Assembly: GCF_026672545.1 (NCBI RefSeq)
Contig: NZ_JAPPRJ010000001.1
Location: 1,116,001 to 1,180,000, forward strand
Source of the DNA: Rhizobium sp. SL86
GTDB taxonomy: Bacteria; Pseudomonadota; Alphaproteobacteria; Rhizobiales; Rhizobiaceae
Length of the DNA: 64,000 nt
Direction of reading: 5' to 3'
The notes below the pieces were generated by a model, which was not told where the DNA came from, did not search any database, and saw nothing but the letters and a program-made list of their open reading frames with translations. Shown here piece after piece: positions 18,184 to 27,095 of this stretch (positions are counted from its first letter, which is position 1; each line of letters begins with the position of its first letter). The position numbers and the translations under genes were made by a program.

Positions 18184-19728
18184 ATGTTTGCCATGCGTCA
18201 GTCTCGGGTCCGCACTCTCTTGCTCTCGGCGGCAGCCGGTGCGTGCCTGCTTCTTCCGGCGCTTGCCGATGAGTTTGACCTGTCTGCCACCCGGCGCACG
18301 GATCTGAGCGACACGGACATGGCCCGGGTCGTCGCCGTCACGCGGCCTGCCACTGATTTTTCTAGGGCGGAAGCTTTCGAGGCCATGCCCGGCGGCGCCA
18401 CGACCTCCACGGCCCTCGTCAACGGGGATGCGTTTTCGCATTTCTCTGCCAATATCCGCTTTGCCGAACAGGAAACCTTCAAGCTCGGCAATGCGCTTTT
18501 CACCAAGCTCTGGGTCGCGGCACCCTCATCGACACAGGCCTCTGACGGTCTCGGCCCCCTCTACAATGCCCGCGCCTGCCAGAGCTGCCACCTGAAGGAC
18601 GGTCGCGGCCATCCGCCGGAAGGGGCAAACGACCGGACCTCGATGTTCCTGCGGCTGGCGAGATCCGCACGCACGCCGGAAGAAGAAGCGCGCATCGCCC
18701 GGCACGAGGTGCTGAACTTTCCGGACGCGACCTATGGCGAGCAGCTGCAGGATCTCGCCGTTCCCGGCCTTGCCGCCGAAGGCGAGATGGAGATCGCCTA
18801 TAGCGAGGTTCCGGTGATCCTGGCGGACGGAACCACCGTCTCGCTGCGCAAGCCCCGCTATTCGGTCGCGGAGTTTGCCTATGGTCCGTTGGGGTCCGAC
18901 ACGACGCTGTCGCCGCGCATCGCCCCGCCCATGCTCGGCATGGGGCTGATCGAGGCGATCCCGCAAGCCGATATCCTCGCCCATGCCGATCCGGACGACC
19001 GCAACGGTGACGGGATTTCAGGACGCGCGGCCATCACCCGCGACCACCGGACAGGGCAGCTTGCGCTCGGCCGTTTCGGTTTCAAGGCGCAGACAGCGAC
19101 CGTGCGCGATCAGGTCGCGGCCGCTTTCTCTGGCGACATGGGTCTCTCCACCCCCGACCGGCCGAACCCCTTTGGCGATTGCACCACGGCCGAAACCGCC
19201 TGTTTGTCGCTGCCGACCGGCGTGCAGGCACGGCTTGGCGACAGCGAAGCCCCCGATCCGGTGATGGATCTCGTCACCTTCTATTCGAAGAACCTCGCCG
19301 TGCCGATGCGCCGGAGCGTCGAGGCACCGGATGTGCTGGCCGGCAAAAAGGTCTTCTATTCCCTCGGCTGCCCCAGCTGTCATGTGCCGAAATTCGTCAC
19401 CCGCCGCGATGCGGACAATCCGGCCCAGGCCTTCCAGCTGATCTGGCCCTATTCGGATTTTCTGCTGCACGATATGGGCGAAGGACTGGCCGATGGTCAG
19501 GCGGTCGGCATCGCAACCGGACGCGAGTGGCGCACCCAGCCACTCTGGGGTATAGGACTGACCGAGACCGTCAATGGTCACACCTTCTTCCTGCACGATG
19601 GGCGCGCCCGCAACCTGACCGAAGCCATTCTGTGGCACGGCGGCGAAGCGCAGGCCGCCCGCGATGCATTTGCTGCACTGTCCGCAATGGATCGCGCCGC
19701 GCTCATTTCGTTTCTGGAGTCCCTTTGA
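18184..19728 (+). CDS. Di-haem oxidoreductase family c-type cytochrome (DUF1111)
   Basis: 514-aa exported protein of the di-haem oxidoreductase family. Its signal peptide (TLLLSAAAGACLLLPALA) is near the N terminus. Two c-haem motifs are visible: CQSCH at residues 132-136 and CPSCH at about 395-399. The family pairs with imelysins in iron-type clusters, where a redox step on iron in the periplasm is a reasonable inference. The start at 18184 was taken because the open frame before it lies in the previous gene; a second ATG three codons on is possible. Stop and next start overlap (TGATG). Confidence 0.88.
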   Translation: MFAMRQSRVRTLLLSAAAGACLLLPALADEFDLSATRRTDLSDTDMARVVAVTRPATDFSRAEAFEAMPGGATTSTALVNGDAFSHFSANIRFAEQETFKLGNALFTKLWVAAPSSTQASDGLGPLYNARACQSCHLKDGRGHPPEGANDRTSMFLRLARSARTPEEEARIARHEVLNFPDATYGEQLQDLAVPGLAAEGEMEIAYSEVPVILADGTTVSLRKPRYSVAEFAYGPLGSDTTLSPRIAPPMLGMGLIEAIPQADILAHADPDDRNGDGISGRAAITRDHRTGQLALGRFGFKAQTATVRDQVAAAFSGDMGLSTPDRPNPFGDCTTAETACLSLPTGVQARLGDSEAPDPVMDLVTFYSKNLAVPMRRSVEAPDVLAGKKVFYSLGCPSCHVPKFVTRRDADNPAQAFQLIWPYSDFLLHDMGEGLADGQAVGIATGREWRTQPLWGIGLTETVNGHTFFLHDGRARNLTEAILWHGGEAQAARDAFAALSAMDRAALISFLESL

Positions 19729-20834
19729 TGCGCAAGCTGATCTCCGCCCTTGTTCTTGCCGCGCTCTCGTCCTCTTCTGCCTTCGGGCAGGATGCAAACC
19801 TCGCGCCGCCAAAACCGATCACGATGGAAGAAACGAAGACGCTGATGGCGCATGTGGTGGATGATTTCATCCGCCCCGGCTACCGCACCTTCGCCACCTC
19901 CAGCAGCCGGCTGACCAATGCGATGATGGAGCTCTGCTCCAAACCCTCGGAAGAAACGCTCGCCGCTGCACGCGCCGCCTTCGAAGCGACCGCCATCGAC
20001 TGGGCGCGCATCGAAGTGGTGCGGGTCGGCCCGGTGATCGAGGAGAACCGTTTCGAACGCATCCTGTTTTATCCGGACCGCAAGGGCACCGGCCTTCGCC
20101 AGGTGCAGGCGCTGCTCGCCAATCCGGACGAAGCGGCCACCTCTCCTGTCGGTCTGCGCGAAAAAAGCGTCGCCATGCAGGGGCTCGGGGCGCTCGAATT
20201 CGTGCTGTACGGCACAGGCTCTGAGGACCTGCTTGGCCAGGCGGACGGCTTCCGCTGCCGTTACGGCCTGGCGGTTGCCGGAAGCGTGCAGCGGGTGGCA
20301 ACTGAACTGTCGCAGATCTGGGATGACCCGCAGGGCATCCAGAAGGACTGGAAGAACCCCGGGCCGGACAGCGCCGTCTACCGCGACCAGAACGAGGCGG
20401 TCACCGGTGTGCTCGGCATCCTCGTCCATTCCGCCGAAGCGTTGCGCGACCAGCGCATCGAAAGCTTCTACAAGGGCGAAGACAACAACACCTTTGCCAA
20501 ACAGGCGCTGTTCTGGCGCTCCGGCCTCACCTTCCGTATGCTGACCGGAAATCTGATGGGCGTGCAGGCGCTGCTTGATCGCTCCGGGATCCGTGACCTG
20601 CTGAACGACGACCAGCGGTCGATCATCTCGTCCATCGATTTCGTGCTGAAATCGCTGATCCGTGTGTCGCAGGATATGGATCCGAATGTTGAGATGGCCG
20701 TGAGCACCGATGCTCAGCGCCAGAAGCTCGACTTCCTGCTTCTCAACAGCCGCGACCTGATCCTGCGCCTCAACGACAATCTGGGCGGCGGGCTCGGGCT
20801 CGGCGCCGGTTTCTCCTTCTCCGATGGTGACTGA
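19728..20834 (+). CDS. Second imelysin family protein
   Basis: 368-aa exported protein; the signal peptide MRKLISALVLAALSSSSAFG is clear. It has imelysin-like helical layout (SSSRLTNAMMELCSKPS; AAFEATAIDWARIEVVRVGPV). The family GxHxxE site is here GLGALE, so the metal-type His is missing, unlike the first imelysin. The start overlaps the di-haem oxidoreductase stop by 1 nt, so translation is coupled. The two imelysins probably have different jobs, one possibly structural or with altered metal binding. Confidence 0.85.
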   Translation: MRKLISALVLAALSSSSAFGQDANLAPPKPITMEETKTLMAHVVDDFIRPGYRTFATSSSRLTNAMMELCSKPSEETLAAARAAFEATAIDWARIEVVRVGPVIEENRFERILFYPDRKGTGLRQVQALLANPDEAATSPVGLREKSVAMQGLGALEFVLYGTGSEDLLGQADGFRCRYGLAVAGSVQRVATELSQIWDDPQGIQKDWKNPGPDSAVYRDQNEAVTGVLGILVHSAEALRDQRIESFYKGEDNNTFAKQALFWRSGLTFRMLTGNLMGVQALLDRSGIRDLLNDDQRSIISSIDFVLKSLIRVSQDMDPNVEMAVSTDAQRQKLDFLLLNSRDLILRLNDNLGGGLGLGAGFSFSDGD

Positions 20835-20843
20835 GCCGTGGCG

Positions 20844-21923
20844 ATGAAAAGCGGGCTGATCGACAGACGCAGTTTTGCCAAGGCGGCCGGCATCGGTTTT
20901 CTGGCATCACTCCTCCCGCACAAGCTTGCCGCGCTCCAGCGGGCCGACGCCGTCTTCGCCTCCGGCTTTCGCGCACCGGACGGCACCTATGGCCTTGCCA
21001 CCGTCAGCGTGCGCGGCGAAGTGATCGACCGGATCGCCCTTCCCGCCCGTGCGCACGGGCTGTCCTATTGCAAGGTGACGGGGCGCGCCGTCGCCTTTGC
21101 AAGGCGGCCGGGCACCTTTGCCATGATCTTCGATCCGGCGGGCCGGGCAGAACCGGTGGTGATCCATTCGCCGGAGGACCGGCACTTCTACGGCCACGGG
21201 CATTTTTCGCCGGACGGCCGCATTCTCTATGCCAGCGAGAACGATTTCGACGGCAATCGCGGCATGATCGGCCTTTATGACGCGACGGACGATTTCCGCC
21301 GGATCGGCGAGTTCGACGCACACGGCATCGGCACCCATGACATGACCGTCTCCGATGACGGAAAACTTCTAGTGATCGCCAATGGCGGCATCGAGACGCA
21401 TCCGGATTTCGGCCGCACCAAACTCAATCTCGACCGCATGGAGCCGACGCTCGTCATTCTCGACGCCGCCACCGGCGCGCTTGTCCAGCGCCACACGCTG
21501 CCGCCGCGCCTCAGCCGCCTCTCCACCCGCCACCTCGATATCGACGCGAAGGGCCGCATCTGGTTTGCCTGCCAGTATGAGGGGCCTCGCAACGACCTGC
21601 CGCCGCTTGCCGGTCATTTCGCACCCGGCGAAGACCTGACCTTCCTGCAGCTGCCGCAGCAGACGACGGAACTGCTCGCCAATTATGTCGGTGCCATCGC
21701 CGTCAACCGTGCCGAAAACCTCGTCGGCCTCACCTCGCCGATCGGCAATGCGGCCGTCATCGTCGATGCCGGCAATGGCCGCGTTCTGGCCGAGCAGGTG
21801 ATCCGTGATGCGGCCGGGGTGGCACCGGCGCCGGAAGGTATGGCCGTCTCCTCCTATACGGGCGAACTTTGCCGCACCCGCTCCAATCTCGCCTGGGACC
21901 AGCATCTGATCCGGATCGGTTGA
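20844..21923 (+). CDS. DUF1513 protein with Tat-type signal
   Basis: 359-aa protein of the DUF1513 family, probably a beta-propeller in the periplasm. The N terminus carries a twin-arginine signal, DRRSFAKAAGIGFLASLLP. Propeller-like segments follow, such as HFYGHGHFSPDGRILYASEND and GTHDMTVSDDGKLLVIANGG. It is the last gene of the imelysin block, 9 nt after the second imelysin; a GTG two codons upstream is an equally possible start. Function unknown; the context says iron handling. Confidence 0.85.
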   Translation: MKSGLIDRRSFAKAAGIGFLASLLPHKLAALQRADAVFASGFRAPDGTYGLATVSVRGEVIDRIALPARAHGLSYCKVTGRAVAFARRPGTFAMIFDPAGRAEPVVIHSPEDRHFYGHGHFSPDGRILYASENDFDGNRGMIGLYDATDDFRRIGEFDAHGIGTHDMTVSDDGKLLVIANGGIETHPDFGRTKLNLDRMEPTLVILDAATGALVQRHTLPPRLSRLSTRHLDIDAKGRIWFACQYEGPRNDLPPLAGHFAPGEDLTFLQLPQQTTELLANYVGAIAVNRAENLVGLTSPIGNAAVIVDAGNGRVLAEQVIRDAAGVAPAPEGMAVSSYTGELCRTRSNLAWDQHLIRIG

Positions 21924-21964
21924 TGCCTCTGGCGGATTGGCCGGCCATGCTCTAAATCTGAGCG

Positions 21965-22418
21965 ATGAAAAAGATCCTGATCCATCTGCTGTTCATCGCG
22001 CTCGTTGTCGGGCTCGGCGCCCTTATCGGCGTCGCCAACGTGCCGGGCCGAGTGGTACCGGTCGCTCGCCAAACCGCCGTTCAACCCGCCCAACTGGATC
22101 TTTGGCCCGGTCTGGACCATGCTTTATGTGCTGATCGGCATTGCCGGTGCCCGCACCTGGCTTGCGGCGCCATCGTCGGCCCGCATGCAGATGTGGTTCG
22201 GGCAGATGGCGCTGAACTTCCTCTGGACGCCGGCCTTTTTCGGCGCCGAAAGCACCGTGCTCGGACTTCTCGTCATCCTGCCGCTGCTTTTGTCCATCCT
22301 CGCCTTCATCCGCATGAGCTGGACGCCGGATCGGCTGAGCGCCATCCTCTTCCTGCCCTATCTTGCCTGGGTGGGTTTTGCGACGCTGCTCAATCTCTCG
22401 CTCTTCCTGCTGAATTAG
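21965..22418 (+). pseudogene. tspO: tspO (TspO/MBR family) interrupted by a frameshift
   Basis: The first 28 codons encode MKKILIHLLFIALVVGLGAL and on to VPG, a normal TspO N terminus. The rest of the protein (EWYRSLAKPPFNPPNWIFG, later LNFLWTPAFFG) continues in the next frame to the stop at 22418. Dropping one C at 22048-22049 in GGGCC restores VPG-EWYRS and an uninterrupted protein of about 150 aa with five membrane segments. TspO binds tetrapyrroles and modulates membrane transport. Either a real pseudogene or a base-calling error; the rest of the gene is intact. Confidence 0.85.
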
Positions 22419-22493
22419 CCCTGAGCCGCACCTTGGCCTGCGGGCGGGCTTGCGAGCCGGCCTGCGGCATGCCAGTTTCGCACCCGCGAAAGG

Positions 22494-22952
22494 ATGGCGG
22501 GCATGGACGGGATTGATGCGGGCGATTTCCGCGAACGGGTGAGGCGCAGTTTCGGTCGGCAGGAGGCGATGCGCACGATCGGCGCGGAGCTGACGCGCGT
22601 CGAACAGGCGCTGGTCGAAATCGAGATGCCCTTCGATGCCAAACTCACCCAGCAGCATGGTTTCCTGCATGCCGGCGTGATTGCCGCAGCGCTTGATTCC
22701 GCCTGCGGTTATGCCGCCTATACGGTGATCGAACCGGAGGCCTCCATCCTCACCATCGAATTCAAGATCAATCTTCTTTCGCCGGGGCGGGGCGACCGTT
22801 TCCTGTTCCGTGGCGAGATTACCAAACCCGGTTCCACCATCATCGTCGCCGATGGCCGCGCCTATGCCGTCAGCGATGGCCCCGCCAAGCTGATCGCCTC
22901 GATGACCGGCAGCATGATGGTGATCCGCGGCAGACAGGATGTCACCGGATGA
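22494..22952 (+). CDS. PaaI family hot-dog thioesterase
   Basis: 152-aa acyl-CoA thioesterase-like protein. The hot-dog signature HGFLHAGVIAAALDSACGYA carries the catalytic-type HGG/HAG region and the helix Asp; SILTIEFKINLLSP follows. Substrate unknown. The stop overlaps the mtnN start (ATGA), so the two are translationally coupled. The ATG at 22503 is an alternative start. Confidence 0.85.
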   Translation: MAGMDGIDAGDFRERVRRSFGRQEAMRTIGAELTRVEQALVEIEMPFDAKLTQQHGFLHAGVIAAALDSACGYAAYTVIEPEASILTIEFKINLLSPGRGDRFLFRGEITKPGSTIIVADGRAYAVSDGPAKLIASMTGSMMVIRGRQDVTG

Positions 22953-23587
22953 GCTTCGAACTGAAATCGGTTGCCGGCAAAAGGCTGCTCTTCGTCATGG
23001 CGGTGGATGCCGAATATGGTCCGCATCTGAAAACCCGGTTCACACCGCTGATGACCGGCGTCGGCCCGGTGGAGGCCGCGATTTCCCTGACGAGGGCGCT
23101 CTCCCATCTCGCCATCGACGGTGCGCTGCCCGATCTCGTCGTCTGCCTCGGCTCGGCCGGATCGCGCATACTCGAACAGACGGAGGTCTACCAGATCGCC
23201 TCCGTCTCCTACCGCGACATGGATGCTTCCCCGCTCGGTTTCGAAAAAGGCCGCACGCCCTTCCTCGATCATCCGGCCGTCATCACACTGCCGCACCAGA
23301 TTCCGGGCCTGCCCTCCGCCACGCTCTCGACGGGCGGTAACATCGTGTCCGGCGAAACCTATGACACGATCGATGCGGATCTCGTCGAAATGGAAACCTT
23401 TGCGGCACTGCGCGCCTGCCAGAGTTTTGGCGTGCCGCTGATCGGCCTTCGTGGAATCTCGGACGGCAAGGCGGAGCTTCGCCACGTCTCCGACTGGACC
23501 GAATATCTGCATGTCATCGACGAGAAGCTCGCCCACGCCATCGATCGCTTGACGCAGGCGCTGCAAACCGGCGATTTGCGGATCTGA
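22949..23587 (+). CDS. mtnN: 5'-methylthioadenosine/S-adenosylhomocysteine nucleosidase
   Basis: 212-aa nucleoside phosphorylase-fold enzyme that cleaves adenine from MTA or SAH. Visible motifs are VMAVDAEYG at the N terminus, TGVGPVEAA in the first third, and VEMETFAALRAC (nucleoside site) with RGISDGKAE near the end (catalytic Asp in SDG). Slightly shorter than the enterobacterial enzyme, as usual in rhizobia. It overlaps the thioesterase by 4 nt and precedes guaA by 40 nt. Confidence 0.85.
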   Translation: MSFELKSVAGKRLLFVMAVDAEYGPHLKTRFTPLMTGVGPVEAAISLTRALSHLAIDGALPDLVVCLGSAGSRILEQTEVYQIASVSYRDMDASPLGFEKGRTPFLDHPAVITLPHQIPGLPSATLSTGGNIVSGETYDTIDADLVEMETFAALRACQSFGVPLIGLRGISDGKAELRHVSDWTEYLHVIDEKLAHAIDRLTQALQTGDLRI

Positions 23588-23627
23588 CGCAGTTGCCAAA
23601 ACGAGCATTCTTCATTAAAGGCTCGCC

Positions 23628-25208
23628 ATGACCCAGATCGCCCATCACGACCGCCTCCTCATCATCGATTTCGGCTCCCAGGTAACGCAGCTGATTGCGC
23701 GCCGCCTGCGTGAACTGAACGTCTATTGTGAAATCCACCCCTACCAGAACGTCACGGATACGTTCCTCGCGACCTTCAAACCGAAGGCCGTGATCTTCTC
23801 CGGCGGTCCGGATTCGGTGACGCGCGAAGGCTCTCCCCGCCCGCCGCAGACGGTCTATACGCTCGGTATTCCGGTGCTCGGCATCTGCTATGGTCAGCAG
23901 GTGATGATGCAGGATCTCGGCGGTCAGGTCGAAGGCGGAAAAATTTCCGGCGGTGGCGGCACGGCAGAATTCGGCCGCGCCTATGTAACGCCGGCCGACA
24001 AGAGTGATCCGTTCCTCGAAGGCTGGTTTGCCGATGGCCGCGAGCAGGTCTGGATGAGCCATGGCGACCATGTGAGCCGCATCGCACCCGGCTTCGAGGT
24101 CTATGGGACCTCGCCGAATGCGCCGTTTGCGATCACCGCCGATCCGGCCCGGCATTTTTATGCCGTGCAGTTCCACCCGGAAGTGCACCACACGCCGAAC
24201 GGCAAGACGCTGTACGAGAACTTCGTCAAACTGGCCGGTTTTAAGGGCGACTGGACGATGGGCGCCTACCGCGCCGAGGCGATCGCCAAGATCCGCGCCC
24301 AGGTGGGTGACAAACGTGTCATCTGCGGCCTCTCCGGCGGCGTCGACAGCTCGGTGGCCGCCGTTCTCATCCACGAGGCGATCGGCGAACAGCTGACCTG
24401 CGTCTTCGTCGATCACGGCCTTCTGCGCCAGGGTGAGGCCGAAGAGGTCGTCACCATGTTCCGCGACCACTACAACATCCCGCTGATCCATGCCGACGAG
24501 CAGGAACTCTTCCTCGGCGCGCTCGAAGGCGTGACGGACCCGGAAGTCAAGCGCAAGACGATCGGCAAGCTCTTCATCGACGTGTTCCAGAAACACGCGA
24601 ACACCATCGACGGCGCCGAATTTTTGGCGCAGGGCACGCTTTATCCGGACGTCATCGAAAGCGTCTCCTTCTCGGGCGGTCCCTCCGTCACCATCAAGAG
24701 CCACCACAATGTCGGCGGCCTGCCGGAAAAGATGGGCCTGAAGCTGGTCGAACCGCTGCGCGAGCTCTTCAAGGACGAGGTGCGCGCACTCGGCCGCGAA
24801 CTCGGCCTGCCGGACAAGTTCATCGGCCGTCATCCCTTCCCCGGTCCTGGCCTTGCGATCCGCTGCCCGGGCGAGATCACCCGCGCGAAGCTCGAGATCC
24901 TGCGCAAGGCGGACGCGGTCTATATCGACCAGATCCGCAAGCACGGTCTCTACGACGAGATCTGGCAGGCCTTCGTTGCGATCCTGCCCGTGCGCACCGT
25001 CGGTGTGATGGGCGATGGCCGCACCTACGACTACGCCTGTGCGCTGCGCGCCGTCACCTCCGTCGATGGCATGACCGCGGATTATTATCCCTTCACCCAC
25101 GAATTCCTGGGCGAAACGGCAACCCGCATCATCAACGAAGTCGAAGGCATCAACCGCGTGACCTACGACATCACGTCCAAGCCGCCTGGCACGATCGAGT
25201 GGGAATGA
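23628..25208 (+). CDS. guaA: GMP synthase (glutamine-hydrolysing)
   Basis: Converts XMP to GMP with ATP and glutamine (526 aa). The class I amidotransferase domain has its nucleophile C87 in LGICYGQQ and the His/Glu pair in [10 protein letters not shown] (about residue 183). The ATP-pyrophosphatase loop SGGVDSSV is near residue 236. The C terminus KPPGTIEWE is intact up to the last codon. The 3' end is a known integration target of tyrosine recombinases, and an ICE integrase begins 316 nt downstream. Confidence 0.97.
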   Translation: MTQIAHHDRLLIIDFGSQVTQLIARRLRELNVYCEIHPYQNVTDTFLATFKPKAVIFSGGPDSVTREGSPRPPQTVYTLGIPVLGICYGQQVMMQDLGGQVEGGKISGGGGTAEFGRAYVTPADKSDPFLEGWFADGREQVWMSHGDHVSRIAPGFEVYGTSPNAPFAITADPARHFYAVQFHPEVHHTPNGKTLYENFVKLAGFKGDWTMGAYRAEAIAKIRAQVGDKRVICGLSGGVDSSVAAVLIHEAIGEQLTCVFVDHGLLRQGEAEEVVTMFRDHYNIPLIHADEQELFLGALEGVTDPEVKRKTIGKLFIDVFQKHANTIDGAEFLAQGTLYPDVIESVSFSGGPSVTIKSHHNVGGLPEKMGLKLVEPLRELFKDEVRALGRELGLPDKFIGRHPFPGPGLAIRCPGEITRAKLEILRKADAVYIDQIRKHGLYDEIWQAFVAILPVRTVGVMGDGRTYDYACALRAVTSVDGMTADYYPFTHEFLGETATRIINEVEGINRVTYDITSKPPGTIEWE

Positions 25209-25524
25209 AATGATGTGGTTCGCGGCGTTTCGCGAACTATCACCATGTCCTCATAACTAGCTGAAATAAAACAAAAAGTCAAGCATTCACTATCGGAGCC
25301 TATCGCCCTGAAGCGATCGGCTCTGACGGTGCGTGCGACGGTATGCGTTTTTCGCCGTCCGCCGGATTTTTGCCCTACCGTCAGGCAAAAAACTGAAGCA
25401 CTCCGTTAGGATCAATACTAACTGGCTGGTATATAACGATTATTCTCATAGATTGACGGTATCGAATTTGACGGTAAAATTGACCTCGAAAAAGGCGTTT
25501 TCGATCGTCAACGAGGCCGTTCCC
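25209..25524. other. guaA-integrase junction, expected attL region
   Basis: 316 nt between guaA and the integrase start. It holds a perfect hairpin GTTCGCG/CGCGAAC at 25218-25237 and is AT-rich afterwards (many A runs), in contrast with both neighbours. The left attachment site is expected at the guaA 3' end. Its partner repeat (attR, probably ending in a copy of the guaA tail) was not found within this window. Confidence 0.5.
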
Positions 25525-26781
25525 ATGCTCACTGACATGGCCATCAAGAGGCTGAAACCAAAGGATAAATTGTACAAGGTGGCTGACCGTGACGGTATGT
25601 ACGTTTCCGTCGCCACGACAGGCCAAATCACCTTCCGGTACGACTACCGTCTGAACGGCCGCCGGGAGACGCTGACGATCGGCCCCTACGGCTCCGATGG
25701 CCTCACGCTCGCCGAAGCGCGCGAACGCTGCATCGCCGCTCGCAAGCTGGTGGCGGAGGGGCTTTCCCCTGCCCACGAGAAGCAGCGTGACAAGCGGCGC
25801 AAGGCCATGGAGCGCAGCTTCGGCGCGGTGAGCGGCATATGGATCAAGGAAGCGCGCATGGCGGAAAGCACCCGCTCGATGCGCAAGGCCATCCTCGATC
25901 GCGATATTCTCCCTGCCTGGAAGAACCGCCTTCTGACCGAGGTGACGCCGGACGATCTGCGCCAGCTCTGTGCCAAGGTGAAGGAGCGCGGCGCGCCGGC
26001 GACGGCCATCCACGCCCGCGACATCGTCAAGCAGATCTTCGCCTTCGCCATCCTGCACGGCGAAAAGGTGCCGAACCCGGCCGACGAGGTCGGGCCGGCC
26101 TCGATCGCGACCTTCCAGCCGAAGGACAGGGCGCTGTCCCCGGCCGAGATCAAGATCATGCTGCAGCAGATCGAGCATGTGCCGACCCTGCCGACCATCC
26201 GCCTCGGCTTGCGTCTGATCCTGCTCACCATGGTGCGGAAGAGCGAACTGCAGGACGCCATCTGGGACGAGGTGGATTTCGAGAACGCCGTCTGGACGAT
26301 CCCGAAGGAGCGTATGAAGCGCTCGAAGGCGCACAACGTCTATCTCTCGCAACAGTCGCTCGACATCCTGATTGCGCTCAAGACCTGCGCCGGCAACTCG
26401 CGCTACCTGCTGCCGTCCCGTTATGACGCCGATGCGCCCATGTCGCGCGCCACCTTCAATCGCGTGACCACGGCCGTCGTGGCGCGAGCGAAGAAGGAGG
26501 GGCTGCCGCTGGAACCGTTCACGGTGCACGACCTGCGCCGGACCGGCTCGACGCTCTTGAACGAGATGGGTTTCAACAGCGACTGGATAGAGAAGTGCCT
26601 CGCCCATGAGGACGGGCGCTCATCGCGCGGCGTCTACAACAAGGCGGAATACGAACCGCAGCGCCGGCATATGCTCCAGGAATGGGCCGACATGATCGAC
26701 GCCTGGGTGAAAGGAGAGAAGCGCGTGCCGACGCTGTTGCCGCCGTCGATACCGTTTATGGGCGCTGAAAACGTGTCTTGA
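25525..26781 (+). CDS. Tyrosine-type site-specific integrase (P4-like)
   Basis: 418-aa recombinase catalysing integration and excision. Layout: N-terminal arm-binding domain (DUF4102-like, LKPKDKLYKVADRDGMYVSV), core-binding domain, catalytic domain. Catalytic residues are visible: Arg in TMVRKSELQDA, HxxR in TVHDLRRTGS, the second His in CLAHEDG and the Tyr in GVYNKAEYE. The start at 25525 gives the normal length, with GAGG 8 nt upstream; the open frame extends a further 64 codons upstream, without family character. It sits directly behind guaA and reads away from it. Confidence 0.93.
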   Translation: MLTDMAIKRLKPKDKLYKVADRDGMYVSVATTGQITFRYDYRLNGRRETLTIGPYGSDGLTLAEARERCIAARKLVAEGLSPAHEKQRDKRRKAMERSFGAVSGIWIKEARMAESTRSMRKAILDRDILPAWKNRLLTEVTPDDLRQLCAKVKERGAPATAIHARDIVKQIFAFAILHGEKVPNPADEVGPASIATFQPKDRALSPAEIKIMLQQIEHVPTLPTIRLGLRLILLTMVRKSELQDAIWDEVDFENAVWTIPKERMKRSKAHNVYLSQQSLDILIALKTCAGNSRYLLPSRYDADAPMSRATFNRVTTAVVARAKKEGLPLEPFTVHDLRRTGSTLLNEMGFNSDWIEKCLAHEDGRSSRGVYNKAEYEPQRRHMLQEWADMIDAWVKGEKRVPTLLPPSIPFMGAENVS

Positions 26782-27095
26782 CTGGTCCCGCTCGCCGAAT
26801 GCTTCAGCGGGCAGCGACCGATGACAAAGTGATCGGATCATAAGGCGCGGCGGCGTGTGAGTGGCGAGTCTTCGCGACAATCACTCCAACGGTCGAGTGA
26901 GAGCTACTCCCATATCTCGATCCTTCGACAGCCATCAGGAAGCGCGTGCCAATTTTTCAGGAGGAAGCGCAACGAGATGCCGATATGGCGCATCTGGACC
27001 CCGCCGAGATGCAACAAAATCCTTTGACGCGCACCTTTTTACGGTCTATATGCATCACAAGGCATCGATTATGCATCAGATCGTGAGCGGGGCGC
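26782..27095. other. Intergenic region between integrase and ietA
   Basis: 314 nt without a convincing gene, RNA or repeat. It becomes AT-rich near 26,940-27,080, in keeping with a promoter for the ietAS block. Confidence 0.35.

Noticed and set aside
23514..25100. 528-codon open frame antisense to guaA
   Set aside because: Third-position GC bias keeps the antisense frame open; it has no RBS or family motif, while guaA is complete.
25209..25332. tRNA gene as the integration target
   Set aside because: No cloverleaf found; the preceding gene is guaA, a known target of such integrases.
25381..26607. 408-codon frame antisense to the integrase
   Set aside because: Same shadow effect; the integrase frame carries the R, HxxR, H and Y residues.
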